NCBI GenBank assembly: GCA_016787415.1
Contig: JAEUUT010000196.1
Location: 34,526-98,525, forward strand
From: Saprospiraceae bacterium
GTDB lineage: Bacteria > Bacteroidota > Bacteroidia > Chitinophagales > Saprospiraceae
DNA: 64,000 nucleotides
Direction: 5' to 3'
In this document: positions 34,201 to 42,589 of the stretch, in pieces
Layout: every line of letters begins with the position of its first letter
Position numbering within the stretch: position 1 is the stretch's first letter
Translations under genes and position numbers: made by a program
The notes under the pieces: model-generated
Seen by the model: the letters and a program-made list of their open reading frames with translations, nothing else
Databases searched by the model: none
Told to the model about the DNA's origin: nothing

Positions 34201-35078
34201 TTTCCATCGCCGGTTTTGACAAAATACCAGCCGCGGTTATCATACAGATTGGTACGAACGGTCAGTTCCGGATCCACAGCGCCGGGACGATAGGTCCAAG
34301 GGCTGGGACCAACAGCGTACATCAGGATATAGTCGCCCTGGTCAAATTTACCATCCGACTCGCCTACCACCAGCACGGCATTTTCCGTCAGGTCGTCGGC
34401 ACGTGTATCCATATTGCGTTCCGGGAGCATACCGGCCGCATTTCCATATATCCGGATAGTGCGCGGGTCGAGGTTATCGAGGTTGCTGATACCCAGTTCA
34501 TTTTTCAGAAATGCATAGTCGAGTTTGTAAATGCCCGACTGGGCCACGCCGAATTTATACAGGGTACCTGCATTCAGGGCGGAAGTATAGGTATAAGGGC
34601 CGCCGCGTTCCTGAACGGAAGCAGGCACCGGCGTGGCGCGAATATTCAGAGAAAAGCCGGTGACACGTTCGTAGCCGCTACCGGTTTTGCGGATAGGAAC
34701 AAAACGAACGCGGGCAAAAAATTTGTTGCGTTCCTGCTCCAGGCTCACCTGCACCTGCACCTCTGCTTCGATGGGTGTAAGTCCGCCGGGTAGCGGAGCA
34801 TAGGCAAACGATTCAAACTGCATGGAATTGGTTTCCACGCTGAGCGTGGAGCGGCCGGAAAGCGGAATTCTTTCAGAAAAAACCGGCAAGCCCGCTGCGT
34901 CATCGCTGAATGTGGCGCCTTTGAATGTCCAGTAGCGCAACACGTCGCCGCTTGCCTGTGTAAATTCAGAAGGCCCGGCAGCCCATTCGACATTGCGGGT
35001 AAAAGAAATGGAGGATTGTGCATGCAGCATGTGCATGGCTCCTGCAACAAATAACAGACCGAGTAAAGCGTTTTTCAT
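31224..35078 (-). CDS. porU: T9SS sortase PorU (C25 gingipain-like)
   Basis: A 1284-residue exported protein that cleaves the C-terminal domain of T9SS cargo and attaches it to A-LPS at the surface. The signal peptide LLGLLFVAGAMHMLHAQ is followed by a long beta-rich N-terminal part. The C25 peptidase domain has the catalytic His in LLLQYIGHGGPRGLAQE (about residue 790) and Cys in LIVTATCSFGGYDDYS (about 822). The end has a T9SS-type tail (NYPNPFTTNTYFQF, GVYLYRVKV). The start at 35078 fits the signal peptide; 108 nt of open frame upstream has no support. The porU-porV order is conserved. Confidence 0.95.
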   Translation of the reverse strand: MKNALLGLLFVAGAMHMLHAQSSISFTRNVEWAAGPSEFTQASGDVLRYWTFKGATFSDDAAGLPVFSERIPLSGRSTLSVETNSMQFESFAYAPLPGGLTPIEAEVQVQVSLEQERNKFFARVRFVPIRKTGSGYERVTGFSLNIRATPVPASVQERGGPYTYTSALNAGTLYKFGVAQSGIYKLDYAFLKNELGISNLDNLDPRTIRIYGNAAGMLPERNMDTRADDLTENAVLVVGESDGKFDQGDYILMYAVGPSPWTYRPGAVDPELTVRTNLYDNRGWYFVKTGDGNGLRMSEQTSVQASVVTETFDDFIRIEDDKVNLLDFSTSAQGAGKKWFGDYFYQTRERNYAFNFPNVVPGSVARVRAEFAGRSSVSTVVRLAAGAVTLSKTINGVDVSNNEASFAGLGVIQGSFQPTGDQFDVKIQYQETSQQSEGWLDYIEINARRRLTMSGSILEFRDLSSLAQAATTFRLSGASGNLTVWDISNPRLPFIQQKTQNGGTVEFGAVTTTLKSFIAFADNAVFPKPESVAGKVANQNIHALENLHMAIIYHPDFEAQAQQLAEHRRSFSNLNVATVNIFQLYNEFSSGAKDPVAIRDFARMLYDRNPDKFEYLLLLGDGSFDPRNVTNSTANRDYIPVFETPESFSPITSYPSDDFFALLNDNEGGNLSGALDIAVGRLTVDAPSEAQVVVDKIMAYDQSPSTLGDWHLRTTFLADDEDSNVHLNQAEDLANATAATESWFNVDKIYFDAYQQVATSGGQRYPDAQAAVNSEVFKGALLLQYIGHGGPRGLAQERVVTNNDIAGWENPGRYPLIVTATCSFGGYDDYSLVTGGEQALLKPNSGAIALFTTVRAVFIGGNNILTDAVQRFIFKRVNGQYRSIGDILKDAKNSLTSDQDNARRFTLLGDPAMFLAMPEYRVATTKINGHEVVAGQPDTLKALMPVKIEGVVTDTLGSLLSSFNGRVYVSVFDKVQTLRTLVQDPTSGYEEFQVQRNILFKGIATVTGGRFAIEFVVPKDIEYNYGPAKISYYAENGSPLDAAGADKNIVIGGNANQIQDDKAPVVTPYLNTDAFVSGGITDNNPKVLVKCSDDHGMNVSATGLGHDLTAVLDGNVLETIVLNDFYVSEQDNYRRGQAIFPLRNLTTGRHTLQVKGWDVANNPGEGYTEFVVAEDGKAAIDHVLNYPNPFTTNTYFQFEHNLAGQVLDVQISIFTVSGKLVKTIQHASNPDGFRVTDIQWNGLDDYGDRLARGVYLYRVKVRGTDLSGSSVTAESEFEKLVILK

Positions 35079-35409
35079 TCCCCAGATACAGTTTTGGAAA
35101 GTTGATGGTAATGGCGCGGGCCGATGGAATCGGGTTGCCCCGTTTGAATATTTTTTGAAGAAGGGAAACAGAAGGCGGCACGGCAATTTGCTTGCCCGGC
35201 ATACAAAGGTCTGTTAAAAAACAGGTTTAAAACTGCACAATTTACATTTTGGCTTGATATGGCATTTGGCGCTTTAAAAGCCCCGTCATACATTCGCCGG
35301 GTACAAAACATCGTCCTGCACCACCAGCGGCCCGAACAGTTTTTTTGGTTCCGAATGCTTTGATTTCGTACCGGCAAACTCTGCTGCCCGCTGCCCGACC
35401 AAATTATTT
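35079..35409. other. Gene-free spacer between porU and the SDR gene
   Basis: This 331-bp divergent gap holds no convincing gene, tandem-arm hairpin or exact promoter match. A near match GACCTTTG on the minus strand (about 35201-35208) might serve porU. A small CTGTT/AACAG inverted pair lies at about 35211-35224. Confidence 0.5.
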
Positions 35410-36366
35410 ATGAAACAAGATCGTATCCTCATTATCGGCGCCGGAGGCCAGATAGGCGCCGTTCTGACAGAAGCGCTGCGCGAAGTACACAAACCCGACA
35501 ATGTTATTGCCACTGACCTGCGCGACCTGGGCGAACAAGATGGCCCCACAGACGTGCTTGACGCGCTCGATGGAGCAGCCCTGGAGGCGCTTGTCAAAAA
35601 ATGGCGCATCAACCAGATTTACCACCTGGCAGCCATTCTGAGTGCCAATGGTGAAAAAAATCCGCTCTGGGCCTGGGATATCAACATGCGCAGCCTGTTT
35701 AATGTGCTGGAAATCAGTCGTCAGCGCCAGTTGGCAAAAGTGTACTACCCTTCCTCTATTGCTGTTTTTGGGCGGGAGGCGAGCCATTTCAACACGCCAC
35801 AGTATGAAGTATTGATACCCGAAACCGTGTACGGCATCAGCAAGGTAGCCGGCGAGAACTGGGCCAACTACTACTACCGCAGGTATGGTGTCGATGTGCG
35901 TTCGATCCGATACCCCGGCATCATTGGCTACCAGAGTATGCCCGGCGGTGGCACCACCGATTATGCGGTGGATATTTACCACTATGCTGTGCAAAACAAA
36001 GCGTATGAGTGTTTTCTCAGCGCCCATACACGATTGCCCATGTTGTACATGCCCGACGCCATTCGCGGCACGCTGGAACTGATGGAGGCGCCTTCCAATC
36101 GCCTGTCGGTGCGTACGAGTTACAACCTGGCGGGCATGAGTTTTACACCGGAGGAAGTGACAGCCAGTATTCGCAAGGAAGTGCCCGGGTTCAAAATCAC
36201 GCATAAACCCGATTTTCGGCAGGCCATAGCCGATTCCTGGCCGGCCAGCATCGACGACTCGGCAGCCAGAAACGACTGGGGCTGGAACCCTGAATTCGAC
36301 CTGGATGCCATGACGAGAGACATGTTGTTTCACCTGGCTGCCAAGTACCAGGTGGAAAATGTGTAG
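35410..36366 (+). CDS. SDR-family NAD-dependent L-threonine 3-dehydrogenase-like enzyme
   Basis: A 318-residue extended short-chain dehydrogenase. The NAD motif GAGGQIG is at 10-16, and YHLAAILSANGEKNP at 71-85. Catalytic Ser (PSSIAVFG, 114-121), Tyr141 and Lys145 (YGISK) are present. RYPGIIGYQSMPGGGTTDYA is characteristic of the SDR-type threonine dehydrogenases and their UDP-sugar-epimerase-like relatives. The likely reaction is threonine to 2-amino-3-ketobutyrate. It is divergent from porU and has no obvious functional tie to it. Confidence 0.88.
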   Translation: MKQDRILIIGAGGQIGAVLTEALREVHKPDNVIATDLRDLGEQDGPTDVLDALDGAALEALVKKWRINQIYHLAAILSANGEKNPLWAWDINMRSLFNVLEISRQRQLAKVYYPSSIAVFGREASHFNTPQYEVLIPETVYGISKVAGENWANYYYRRYGVDVRSIRYPGIIGYQSMPGGGTTDYAVDIYHYAVQNKAYECFLSAHTRLPMLYMPDAIRGTLELMEAPSNRLSVRTSYNLAGMSFTPEEVTASIRKEVPGFKITHKPDFRQAIADSWPASIDDSAARNDWGWNPEFDLDAMTRDMLFHLAAKYQVENV

Positions 36367-36463
36367 CAGCCAGAGCAAGTGAAAAGGTTGGGCCTCCGTG
36401 CAATGATTCCAAAGCGGGGTGGTCTTTTACCGGGTTTCATACACAGGAGGATTTTGCGACCTG

Positions 36464-36471
36464 TACTTTTG
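36464..36471 (+). promoter_or_regulatory. -7 element of the aspartyl protease gene
   Basis: TACTTTTG, exact consensus, 33 nt before the ATG at 36505. Confidence 0.6.
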
Positions 36472-36504
36472 CTATATTACGCTCCTAAATCAATGACGTG
36501 TGCT

Positions 36505-37737
36505 ATGCTGACAAAAACTATTTGCTCCTTGTGGTTAAGTCTGGCAGCCTTCTTCCCGGCCTTCGGACAATCGGGCTTCTTTATGTCGCCAGGGCAGAAA
36601 CAGGTTGATATTCCTTTTGAATATAACAATAATTTCATCATCCTGACGGTCACCATGAACGGCACGATGCCGCTCCGTTTTATTTTCGATACGGGCGCCG
36701 AGCACACGATTCTCAGCAAACGGGAAATCGGCGATCTGATGAAAATCAAGTACGAACGCGAGTTCAGGGTGAAGGGTTCCGATCTAAAAACCGACCTTAT
36801 TGCTTACTTAGCCAGAAAAATCCGGTTTGACATACCCAACAAGGTGGTGGCCCCGCGAGAAGACATTCTGGTGCTGGAGGAAGATTATTTCCGTTTTGAA
36901 GAATACGCTGGCGTGAATGTTCATGGGATCATGAGCGGGAATGTCTTTTCAAAATACATCACTCGTATCAATTACGACAAACGTGTCATTACCCTGTTTG
37001 ATCGGGACGGTTTCAAAATCAGGGGTGATTACAGCGCCATTCCAGTAGAGATTTACCGCAATAAAATGTACATGCGCGCACCCCTGGAGCCGGTTCGCGA
37101 CTCTTCCGCCATGGTAAAATTGCTGATCGACACAGGCGCCGGGTTGCCCCTGCTGCTGTTTTCCAATACACACCCACTGGTGCATCCTCCTGCCAATGCT
37201 ATTGTATCCAACATCGGGATGGGCCTGGGCGGCTACCTGGAGGGTTTTACTGGTAGGGTCAACGGACTTGGTATTGGCCAATTCAGACAATCCAACATTA
37301 TTACCTACTTTCAAACGCTGGATACGGCAGGAATAAATATGGAATACCTGAACGGACGCAACGGCCTGGTTGGAAACGCCATGCTAAGTCGTTTCACAGT
37401 TATTCTCGATTACCATAATTTCAAGATATGGCTAAAACCGGGCAGGGCCTATAAAAGTGAGTTCAAATACGACCGCAGTGGACTCAATATCATCACTTCC
37501 GGGGTTTCGCTGAATAGTTTCATCGTACAAACCGTGCAGCCACACTCTCCTGCCGAAGAAGCGGGCATCTTGAAAGGTGATCAGATCGTTCGTGTGGGGC
37601 TGGCGCCCACTTCAATTCTCAATCTGGCCGACTTGCAGCGTATTTTTCAAAAAAAGGTGGGCAAAAAAATCCGTTTGGTCGTGAAAAGAGACGGAAAAAA
37701 GTTGAAAAAAACGCTGGTATTGAGAGACTTGATTTAG
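36505..37737 (+). CDS. Exported retropepsin-like aspartyl protease with PDZ domain
   Basis: A 410-residue protein with a signal peptide (ICSLWLSLAAFFPAFGQ) and two pepsin-like half-sites: MPLRFIFDTGAEHTILSK (Asp62) and VKLLIDTGAGLPLLLF (about residue 207). A C-terminal PDZ domain follows (VQPHSPAEEAGILKGDQIVR, then IFQKKVGKKIRLVVKRDGKK). Two DTGA sites in one chain suggest a single-chain protease rather than a retroviral-type dimer. Substrates are unknown; it acts in the periplasm or at the surface. An alternative start is 36493. The TAG stop directly precedes the GTGAGTR repeat arm. Confidence 0.85.
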   Translation: MLTKTICSLWLSLAAFFPAFGQSGFFMSPGQKQVDIPFEYNNNFIILTVTMNGTMPLRFIFDTGAEHTILSKREIGDLMKIKYEREFRVKGSDLKTDLIAYLARKIRFDIPNKVVAPREDILVLEEDYFRFEEYAGVNVHGIMSGNVFSKYITRINYDKRVITLFDRDGFKIRGDYSAIPVEIYRNKMYMRAPLEPVRDSSAMVKLLIDTGAGLPLLLFSNTHPLVHPPANAIVSNIGMGLGGYLEGFTGRVNGLGIGQFRQSNIITYFQTLDTAGINMEYLNGRNGLVGNAMLSRFTVILDYHNFKIWLKPGRAYKSEFKYDRSGLNIITSGVSLNSFIVQTVQPHSPAEEAGILKGDQIVRVGLAPTSILNLADLQRIFQKKVGKKIRLVVKRDGKKLKKTLVLRDLI

Positions 37738-37887
37738 TGGTGAGTAGTGAGTGGTGAGTAGTGAGTGGTGAGTAGTGAGTAGTGAGTGTTATGTACTTTG
37801 CTTTTGGGCACTCTTTCTCAGAAGCCGAAAGCAAAGTACATAACACTCACTACTCACCACTCACCACTCACTACTCACTACTCACTT
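37738..37887 (+). repeat. Hairpin, GTGAGTA/GTGAGTG heptad arms, convergent junction
   Basis: About eight GTGAGTR heptads (37739-37788) lead into GTTATGTACTTTGCTTT; the mirrored arm runs 37830-37887. The inner ~27 bp pair exactly; the heptads pair with small unit-to-unit differences. The loop is about 20 nt. The right arm supplies the TGA stop of the M50 protease gene (37882-37884). Confidence 0.9.
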
Positions 37888-39027
37888 CTGCATTCTCATA
37901 AAATGATACAACCCTGCTTCATCGATCACGCCCAGCAAGCCGGTGTCGTCGGCTACAGCGATGATCGGATTGCCTTGTTGGCGAATGAGGTAGAATACGC
38001 GTTGAAGGGATTCTTCCGGTGAAACGACTTCCACCTTTTGGGTAAACTGAGCAATTTCCTGGCTCAGCATATTCTTTTTTATCGCTGCCACAATGCTGTT
38101 TTCTTCGAGCATACCTGTCAGTTGATCGTCGAGGTCGAACACGAGAAAATGGCGTTCCAGGCCCTGTTGCAGCAGGGCTGCGGCTGATTGCATCCAGTCG
38201 TTGCCATGCATACGGGTAAATTGTGGGCGCAACAGGTCGGCGGCTTTATAGCGCCGCAGGAAATCATCGAGTTGCACCATAGCGTTCTCGGAGCGGGCGG
38301 TGGTAAACACAAAAAGGCCTACCAGTGCAAGGGTAAACGCACTCGACCACAAACCATAGGCGATGAACAAGGCCGCAATGGCCTGTCCCACCCATGCAGC
38401 CCATTGTGTAGCGCGTACGCGCCCCCATTTCATGGCCATTAGAGAACGGAAAATGCGGCCGCCGTCCATCGGGAATGCCGGAATCAGGTTGAACAGCACC
38501 AAACCGATATTGGTAGCCACCAGCACAGGCAGGTAGAACAAGAGTCCCGAGGGCTGAATACCGCTTTCTTCCAGTATCAGGTTCGTATCATCGTCAGCCG
38601 CAAACGAGAACTGCTGGTTTAAAAACCATTTAAAAAACTCCCAGCGCTCTTCGCGGAATACCAAAACGCTGACGCCGAGCAAGAGCAGGGCAATGGCGAC
38701 ATTCACGAGCGGGCCCGCAATAGCCACGACAAATTCCTGCGAGGGTTTTTCCGGCATTTTTTCCAGCCGCGCAATACCGCCGATGGGTGTCAGGATAATA
38801 TCGTGTGTGTCCACATCATAGCGGCGGGCGGTGAGCGCATGCCCGTATTCGTGCAGCAATACGCACCCGAACAAGGCCACAAAAAAGCCCATCAGCCACA
38901 AGGTACCCATCAGATCGAGGCTGTTTTCATAGCCAATCCAGAGGGCGTACAAAAAAATCAGTCCGAAACTCCAATGCAGATGAACAGGAATGCCAAACCA
39001 GGTAAAAAGTCTCAGAGAACCGCGCAT
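37882..39027 (-). CDS. Site-2 protease family (M50) metalloprotease with CBS domains
   Basis: A 381-residue integral membrane protease. Zinc ligands are His59 and His63 in LLHEYGH (with catalytic Glu60), and Asp188 in NLIPAFPMDGG. The C-terminal ~130 residues form a CBS pair (AAALLQQGLERHFLVFDLDD, QQGNPIIAVADDTGLLGVID). This domain order is that of the Rip3/SpoIVFB-like group. It may cleave membrane-bound regulators; the CBS pair could sense nucleotides. Its stop codon lies in the heptad repeat arm. The methyltransferase lipoprotein gene lies 7 bp upstream on the same strand. Confidence 0.93.
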   Translation of the reverse strand: MRGSLRLFTWFGIPVHLHWSFGLIFLYALWIGYENSLDLMGTLWLMGFFVALFGCVLLHEYGHALTARRYDVDTHDIILTPIGGIARLEKMPEKPSQEFVVAIAGPLVNVAIALLLLGVSVLVFREERWEFFKWFLNQQFSFAADDDTNLILEESGIQPSGLLFYLPVLVATNIGLVLFNLIPAFPMDGGRIFRSLMAMKWGRVRATQWAAWVGQAIAALFIAYGLWSSAFTLALVGLFVFTTARSENAMVQLDDFLRRYKAADLLRPQFTRMHGNDWMQSAAALLQQGLERHFLVFDLDDQLTGMLEENSIVAAIKKNMLSQEIAQFTQKVEVVSPEESLQRVFYLIRQQGNPIIAVADDTGLLGVIDEAGLYHFMRMQK

Positions 39028-39034
39028 ACAGTAG

Positions 39035-39787
39035 TTAATTCGAATTTTTTTGAGGCTTCAAAGGCTTTTGAGCCATCACAATGTATTGATAATCCAGCGC
39101 AGCCTGATCCACTTTGTCGATGCTGAAACCTGCCTCCATCAGTTCGCGCTGCACCTGGCCGATAGCGACTTTGTATTCGTCGGGAGGGCCTACAGGCAGG
39201 TTATTCTTTTTAAAATCGATGATAAGCACCTCCCCTCCCGGCGCGATGCCTTTCCAGAGGGTTTTGAGGTATTGCACGCGATGGCCGATATAACCATACG
39301 TATTGACCATGACTGCTGCGTCTACTTCTTCGGGTTTCAGCAGCGGGTCGTCGGGTTTGGCCAGCCGTGTTTCGAAACGGTCGCGGTAACGGTCGTCGAG
39401 CCGCACCCGCACGCTGTCCATGAAATTGATAAAACGTTTGTCAATATCGATCCCGATTACTTTTTTAGCCCTGGGCACCATTCGGAAAGTAAAGTATCCG
39501 GTTCCAGCGCCAATATCGGCCACTGTTTTGCCGTCCAGGTCGCCCAACAAGGAAATCACCATATTCGGTTTTTGCCAGATACCGCGGTCCTTGCTTTCAT
39601 AATCGGCTACCAGGTTTTCAAAACTGCCGGCCCCGATTTTGGGTAATGGAGTTGGTTCGGATACCTGGGCTGCCGGTGTCGGCTGCCGGAGCATGGAGCC
39701 TGTGGGTTCCGACTGGTTGACAGCCTCCTCCCTACAGGCGGGCAACAGGAGCGTGGTCACAACAAACAAACAAACAATTTGGCGCAT
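39035..39787 (-). CDS. Lipoprotein with class I SAM methyltransferase domain
   Basis: The 250-residue product has a clear lipoprotein signal (RQIVCLFVVTTLLLPAC, Cys18) and a ~40-residue polar linker. A class I methyltransferase domain follows: KTVADIGAGTGYFTFRMVPR (motif I), KKVIGIDIDKRFINFM (acidic loop) and GGEVLIIDFKKNN. SAM is not expected outside the cytoplasm, so either the fold is repurposed or the export signal is misleading. The start at 39787 is preferred because it opens the lipobox; 39799 is also possible. It is 7 bp upstream of the M50 protease gene and probably cotranscribed with it. Confidence 0.8.
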   Translation of the reverse strand: MRQIVCLFVVTTLLLPACREEAVNQSEPTGSMLRQPTPAAQVSEPTPLPKIGAGSFENLVADYESKDRGIWQKPNMVISLLGDLDGKTVADIGAGTGYFTFRMVPRAKKVIGIDIDKRFINFMDSVRVRLDDRYRDRFETRLAKPDDPLLKPEEVDAAVMVNTYGYIGHRVQYLKTLWKGIAPGGEVLIIDFKKNNLPVGPPDEYKVAIGQVQRELMEAGFSIDKVDQAALDYQYIVMAQKPLKPQKNSN

Positions 39788-39917
39788 ATCTTGGTGCATA
39801 GAACAACGCAAAAGTAGGGAAGTTCGTTGAAAGCATTGGAGCTGAAAAAGGCAGCATACCGGCATTTTGGACAACCATGCTTAAATAACAGATGAATTAC
39901 CTTTTATCGCGGGGTCA

Positions 39918-39925
39918 TATCTTTG
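39918..39925 (+). promoter_or_regulatory. -7 element of the first O-antigen ligase-like gene
   Basis: TATCTTTG, exact consensus, 99 nt before the ATG at 40025. Confidence 0.5.
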
Positions 39926-40024
39926 CATTTTCCCGTGGCATATCAGAATCTGAAGAATGTTAATACAGGGGTATTTACTTGTAGCCTTAGTTCAAAAAGG
40001 CGTCTGTATCCCTGTATTTGACCG

Positions 40025-41392
40025 ATGATTCGTTTTTCTAAACTGTTTCTTTACAAACTTTTGAAAATCAACTATTTAAACAGCCTGAAATCCCCTGAGG
40101 GGTTGGCATCTTTTTTTGCTGCACTACTGGTAGTGAGCATGATGCTGTCACCATTTCTATTGTCAATCAGCATGTGGGGACTGGTTGGCGTGGCTTTCTG
40201 GCATACCACTGTAAAACTGCAAGAGGCAGGCAAACTGGAGGCATTAAGCGGGCTAAAAGCGGCCTGGACAGTGTTGAAATATTCTTTTCAGCAATTTTTC
40301 AGGCGATCCGATTGCGTGGTAATGTCGCTGCTGCTGATCATTCCGGCTGTGAGTTATTTTTGGTCGATCAACTATGAGTTCTGGCTCGAAAGAACTCGGG
40401 TGCGTATTCCGTTTTTTGTGATGCCCTGGGTATTTGCCAATTTCCCGAACCTGTCAAAATATCAGTACCGCAGCGTTTTGTACGTGCTGTTTTGGTCCGT
40501 TTTTTTGATCTGTATCGGAGTAGGAATCAACCTTGCGCTGCACACGGAAGAAATATTAACCAATCTGGGACAGGGACAGCCCATTCCTGTACCGCGTAAT
40601 CATATCCGGTTCAACCTGATCCTGGCCACGGCCATTCTGGTGGGCGGCTGGCTTTGGGAGCAGCGCTATGTCTGGCGTTTTGAATGGGAAAGAAAAGCCT
40701 TGATGGCAGCAGTTATACTGCTGTTTGTCTTTATTCATGTGCTGTCGGTGCGCAGCGGTATCGTTACCCTGTATGCAGCGTTGGTGTTCAGTGTCATCCG
40801 GTTCATTATTCGTACCCGCCGATGGAAGGCAGGGCTTGTTACGTTGCTTATTATTGTCATTACGCCTGTTATTGCCGTTTTGAGTATCCCCAGCCTGCAA
40901 CAACGACTGGCCTATATGGCCTGGGACTGGAAACAATACCAGCGCAATGAAGGCGACAACTATTCCGACTCGGAGCGCTGGGTATCTTTTGCTGCCGGTA
41001 TGCAGATGTGGCGCGAAAACCCCTGGTTGGGCGTGGGTACTGGCGATTTGCCGATGGAAGTGCAAAGCATTGTAAATGAAAGATTTACAAAATACACTAT
41101 TGAACCCAAATTACCGCACAATCAGTTTATTTATATCCTGGCCGGCACCGGCGCCATCGGCCTGCTGCTCAGCCTCCTGGCCTTTATCTGGCCGATTGTG
41201 ACCGGCGGATGGCGACATTTCTACCTGTTCGCCACTTTTCAAATCATTATTCTCATGTCGTTTTTGGTGGAATACACCATCGAAACATCCATAGGCGTCG
41301 CTTACTACCTTTTTTACCTGTTCTGGTTTGGGAAAATGGCGGAAGTGGAGCGCAAAACAACCTTCCGGGTTGATTATAGTCGTAAGTCCTGA
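40025..41392 (+). CDS. O-antigen ligase (Wzy/WaaL) family membrane protein
   Basis: A 455-residue protein with 10-12 hydrophobic segments and the Wzy_C-type large loop: GDNYSDSERWVSFAAGMQMW, ENPWLGVGTGDL and EPKLPHNQFIYILAGTGAIG. These proteins ligate or polymerise polysaccharide repeat units at the inner membrane. The stop TGA (41390-41392) and the last eight codons (27 nt in all) lie inside the left arm of a perfect 65-bp inverted repeat. The last residues (VDYSRKS) may therefore be repeat-derived. A second family member is at 45034. Confidence 0.85.
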   Translation: MIRFSKLFLYKLLKINYLNSLKSPEGLASFFAALLVVSMMLSPFLLSISMWGLVGVAFWHTTVKLQEAGKLEALSGLKAAWTVLKYSFQQFFRRSDCVVMSLLLIIPAVSYFWSINYEFWLERTRVRIPFFVMPWVFANFPNLSKYQYRSVLYVLFWSVFLICIGVGINLALHTEEILTNLGQGQPIPVPRNHIRFNLILATAILVGGWLWEQRYVWRFEWERKALMAAVILLFVFIHVLSVRSGIVTLYAALVFSVIRFIIRTRRWKAGLVTLLIIVITPVIAVLSIPSLQQRLAYMAWDWKQYQRNEGDNYSDSERWVSFAAGMQMWRENPWLGVGTGDLPMEVQSIVNERFTKYTIEPKLPHNQFIYILAGTGAIGLLLSLLAFIWPIVTGGWRHFYLFATFQIIILMSFLVEYTIETSIGVAYYLFYLFWFGKMAEVERKTTFRVDYSRKS

Positions 41393-41524
41393 GTCCTAAG
41401 TCCTGAGTCCGTAGAGTACACCTGATTACCCTTCCATTGAACTTCAAGCTGAAGCCAAAGGTAATCAGGTGTACTCTACGGACTCAGGACTTAGGACTCA
41501 GGACTTACGACTATAATCAACCCG
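41366..41524 (+). repeat. Perfect 65-bp hairpin, GTCCTGA/GTCCTAA heptads, extending into a CDS
   Basis: The arms 41366-41430 and 41460-41524 are identical in inverted orientation over 65 bp; the loop is 29 nt. From outside in they contain CGGGTTGATTATAGTCGTAA, then heptads GTCCTGA/GTCCTAA, then GTAGAGTACACCTGATTACC. The outermost 27 nt of the left arm are the end of the O-antigen ligase gene. The loop and inner stem are homologous to those at 49471-49609. Confidence 0.95.
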
Positions 41525-41598
41525 CGCCGCCGCCCCCTGCGTACCGGAAACAACAGGTTTGACAAAGGCGGACAGCGCGGTTGGTTTCACTGGAAGGG

Positions 41599-42300
41599 TT
41601 ATTTGTGGTCGAGCGGACGAATAGTGCCTGCTGCTCTTAATTGTTCCGTCAGGCTGGCTACGTCGGGGCCGAGGCTGGTTTTTATTTTTGACAGGGCATT
41701 TTGAACCGCCAGCAAGTTGGCTTTTCGGATAGCCGTGATGCTGTCATAGCCGTGGTAAAGGGCAATTTGTGCTTTGCCGGCGCCAGGGGCCACGTACCTG
41801 CCGATTACGGCGCCATTGGCATCCGTTATTTCCATTTGCAATTCCAGGTCGATCCTGTGAACAGAACATGGCACGCCAAACAAATTGACAACACCGGCGG
41901 TGAGTGCCATAGGAATGAGCCAGCCCCAGCCCGAATTGCGCCGCTGGTAAGAGAGCAATTTGAAGCGGGCATGCCCGTAGCGCAGGTTGTCGCGTGCATT
42001 GATGTTGTCGGCCAGTTCGTTGTCGAGTACATGAAATACGTCGCGCAAAGCCCCGTCGGTGGTGCCGTACACCTCCCAGGGCGAAGGGAAGTAGGGATCA
42101 TAGGGCATACTCAACAGCATGACGTCGCGGTCGAGGGCAGCATAAAAAGCATCCTCAAAACTGCGCTCATGCACGAGCAATTCCAGGTTGGGCAGGCGCT
42201 CCGGAATGGGCTGTGCGGTGTGATAATCGGATACGTGTAGCGAACGGCAGGCGCCTGCAAACAGGGCCAGCAAGGCGGAAAAAAGAATGATGCGTCTCAT
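41599..42300 (-). CDS. Lipoprotein of unknown function
   Basis: A 233-residue lipoprotein (RRIILFSALLALFAGAC, Cys18). The middle shows LPNLELLVHERSFEDAFYAA, LLSYQRRNSGWGWLIPMALT and VPCSVHRIDLELQMEITDAN, with the last phrase resembling domains of small envelope proteins with a TonB/GldD-like beta sheet, but I recognise no named family. A hydrophobic stretch in the middle could be buried. It is convergent with the O-antigen ligase-like gene across the 65-bp hairpin and divergent from meaB. The start at 42300 is set by the lipobox. Confidence 0.7.
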   Translation of the reverse strand: MRRIILFSALLALFAGACRSLHVSDYHTAQPIPERLPNLELLVHERSFEDAFYAALDRDVMLLSMPYDPYFPSPWEVYGTTDGALRDVFHVLDNELADNINARDNLRYGHARFKLLSYQRRNSGWGWLIPMALTAGVVNLFGVPCSVHRIDLELQMEITDANGAVIGRYVAPGAGKAQIALYHGYDSITAIRKANLLAVQNALSKIKTSLGPDVASLTEQLRAAGTIRPLDHK

Positions 42301-42577
42301 ATTGGAATTATTTTTCCAGCAAAAAGACGCCATAACTTCAGCCTGTGCAAGAGCCTGAAGCGGCTGGCAAGCAGGCTTAACACAGATTAACCAGCGCGGA
42401 CAGAAAAGCCAATTCATTTAACAAATAAAATATTGATTATCAAATTTTTGAATTTTAGTTAAAATTAAATTCTTAAACTGCCAAATGAACTTTAACTGGC
42501 CGTGATATACCTTAATTTTAAAAAAGCAGGTTTGGGTCAATGATTTTCAAGCCCGGCAGGGGTTTTAAACAGTTTCT

Positions 42578-42585
42578 TACCTTCG
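42578..42585 (+). promoter_or_regulatory. -7 element of meaB (TTCG variant)
   Basis: TACCTTCG ends 4 nt before the meaB ATG at 42590, the same spacing as TACCTTTG at 3360. A nearly leaderless mRNA is implied. Confidence 0.5.
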
Positions 42586-42589
42586 CCTC

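Noticed and set aside
31362..34793. Two long plus-strand frames (675 and 467 codons) inside porU
   Set aside because: They lie opposite a well-supported porU with peptidase motifs and have no family features.
37738..37887. CRISPR-like short tandem repeats
   Set aside because: Units are 7-10 bp with no spacers, and the arrays are mirrored as hairpin arms; no cas genes are present.
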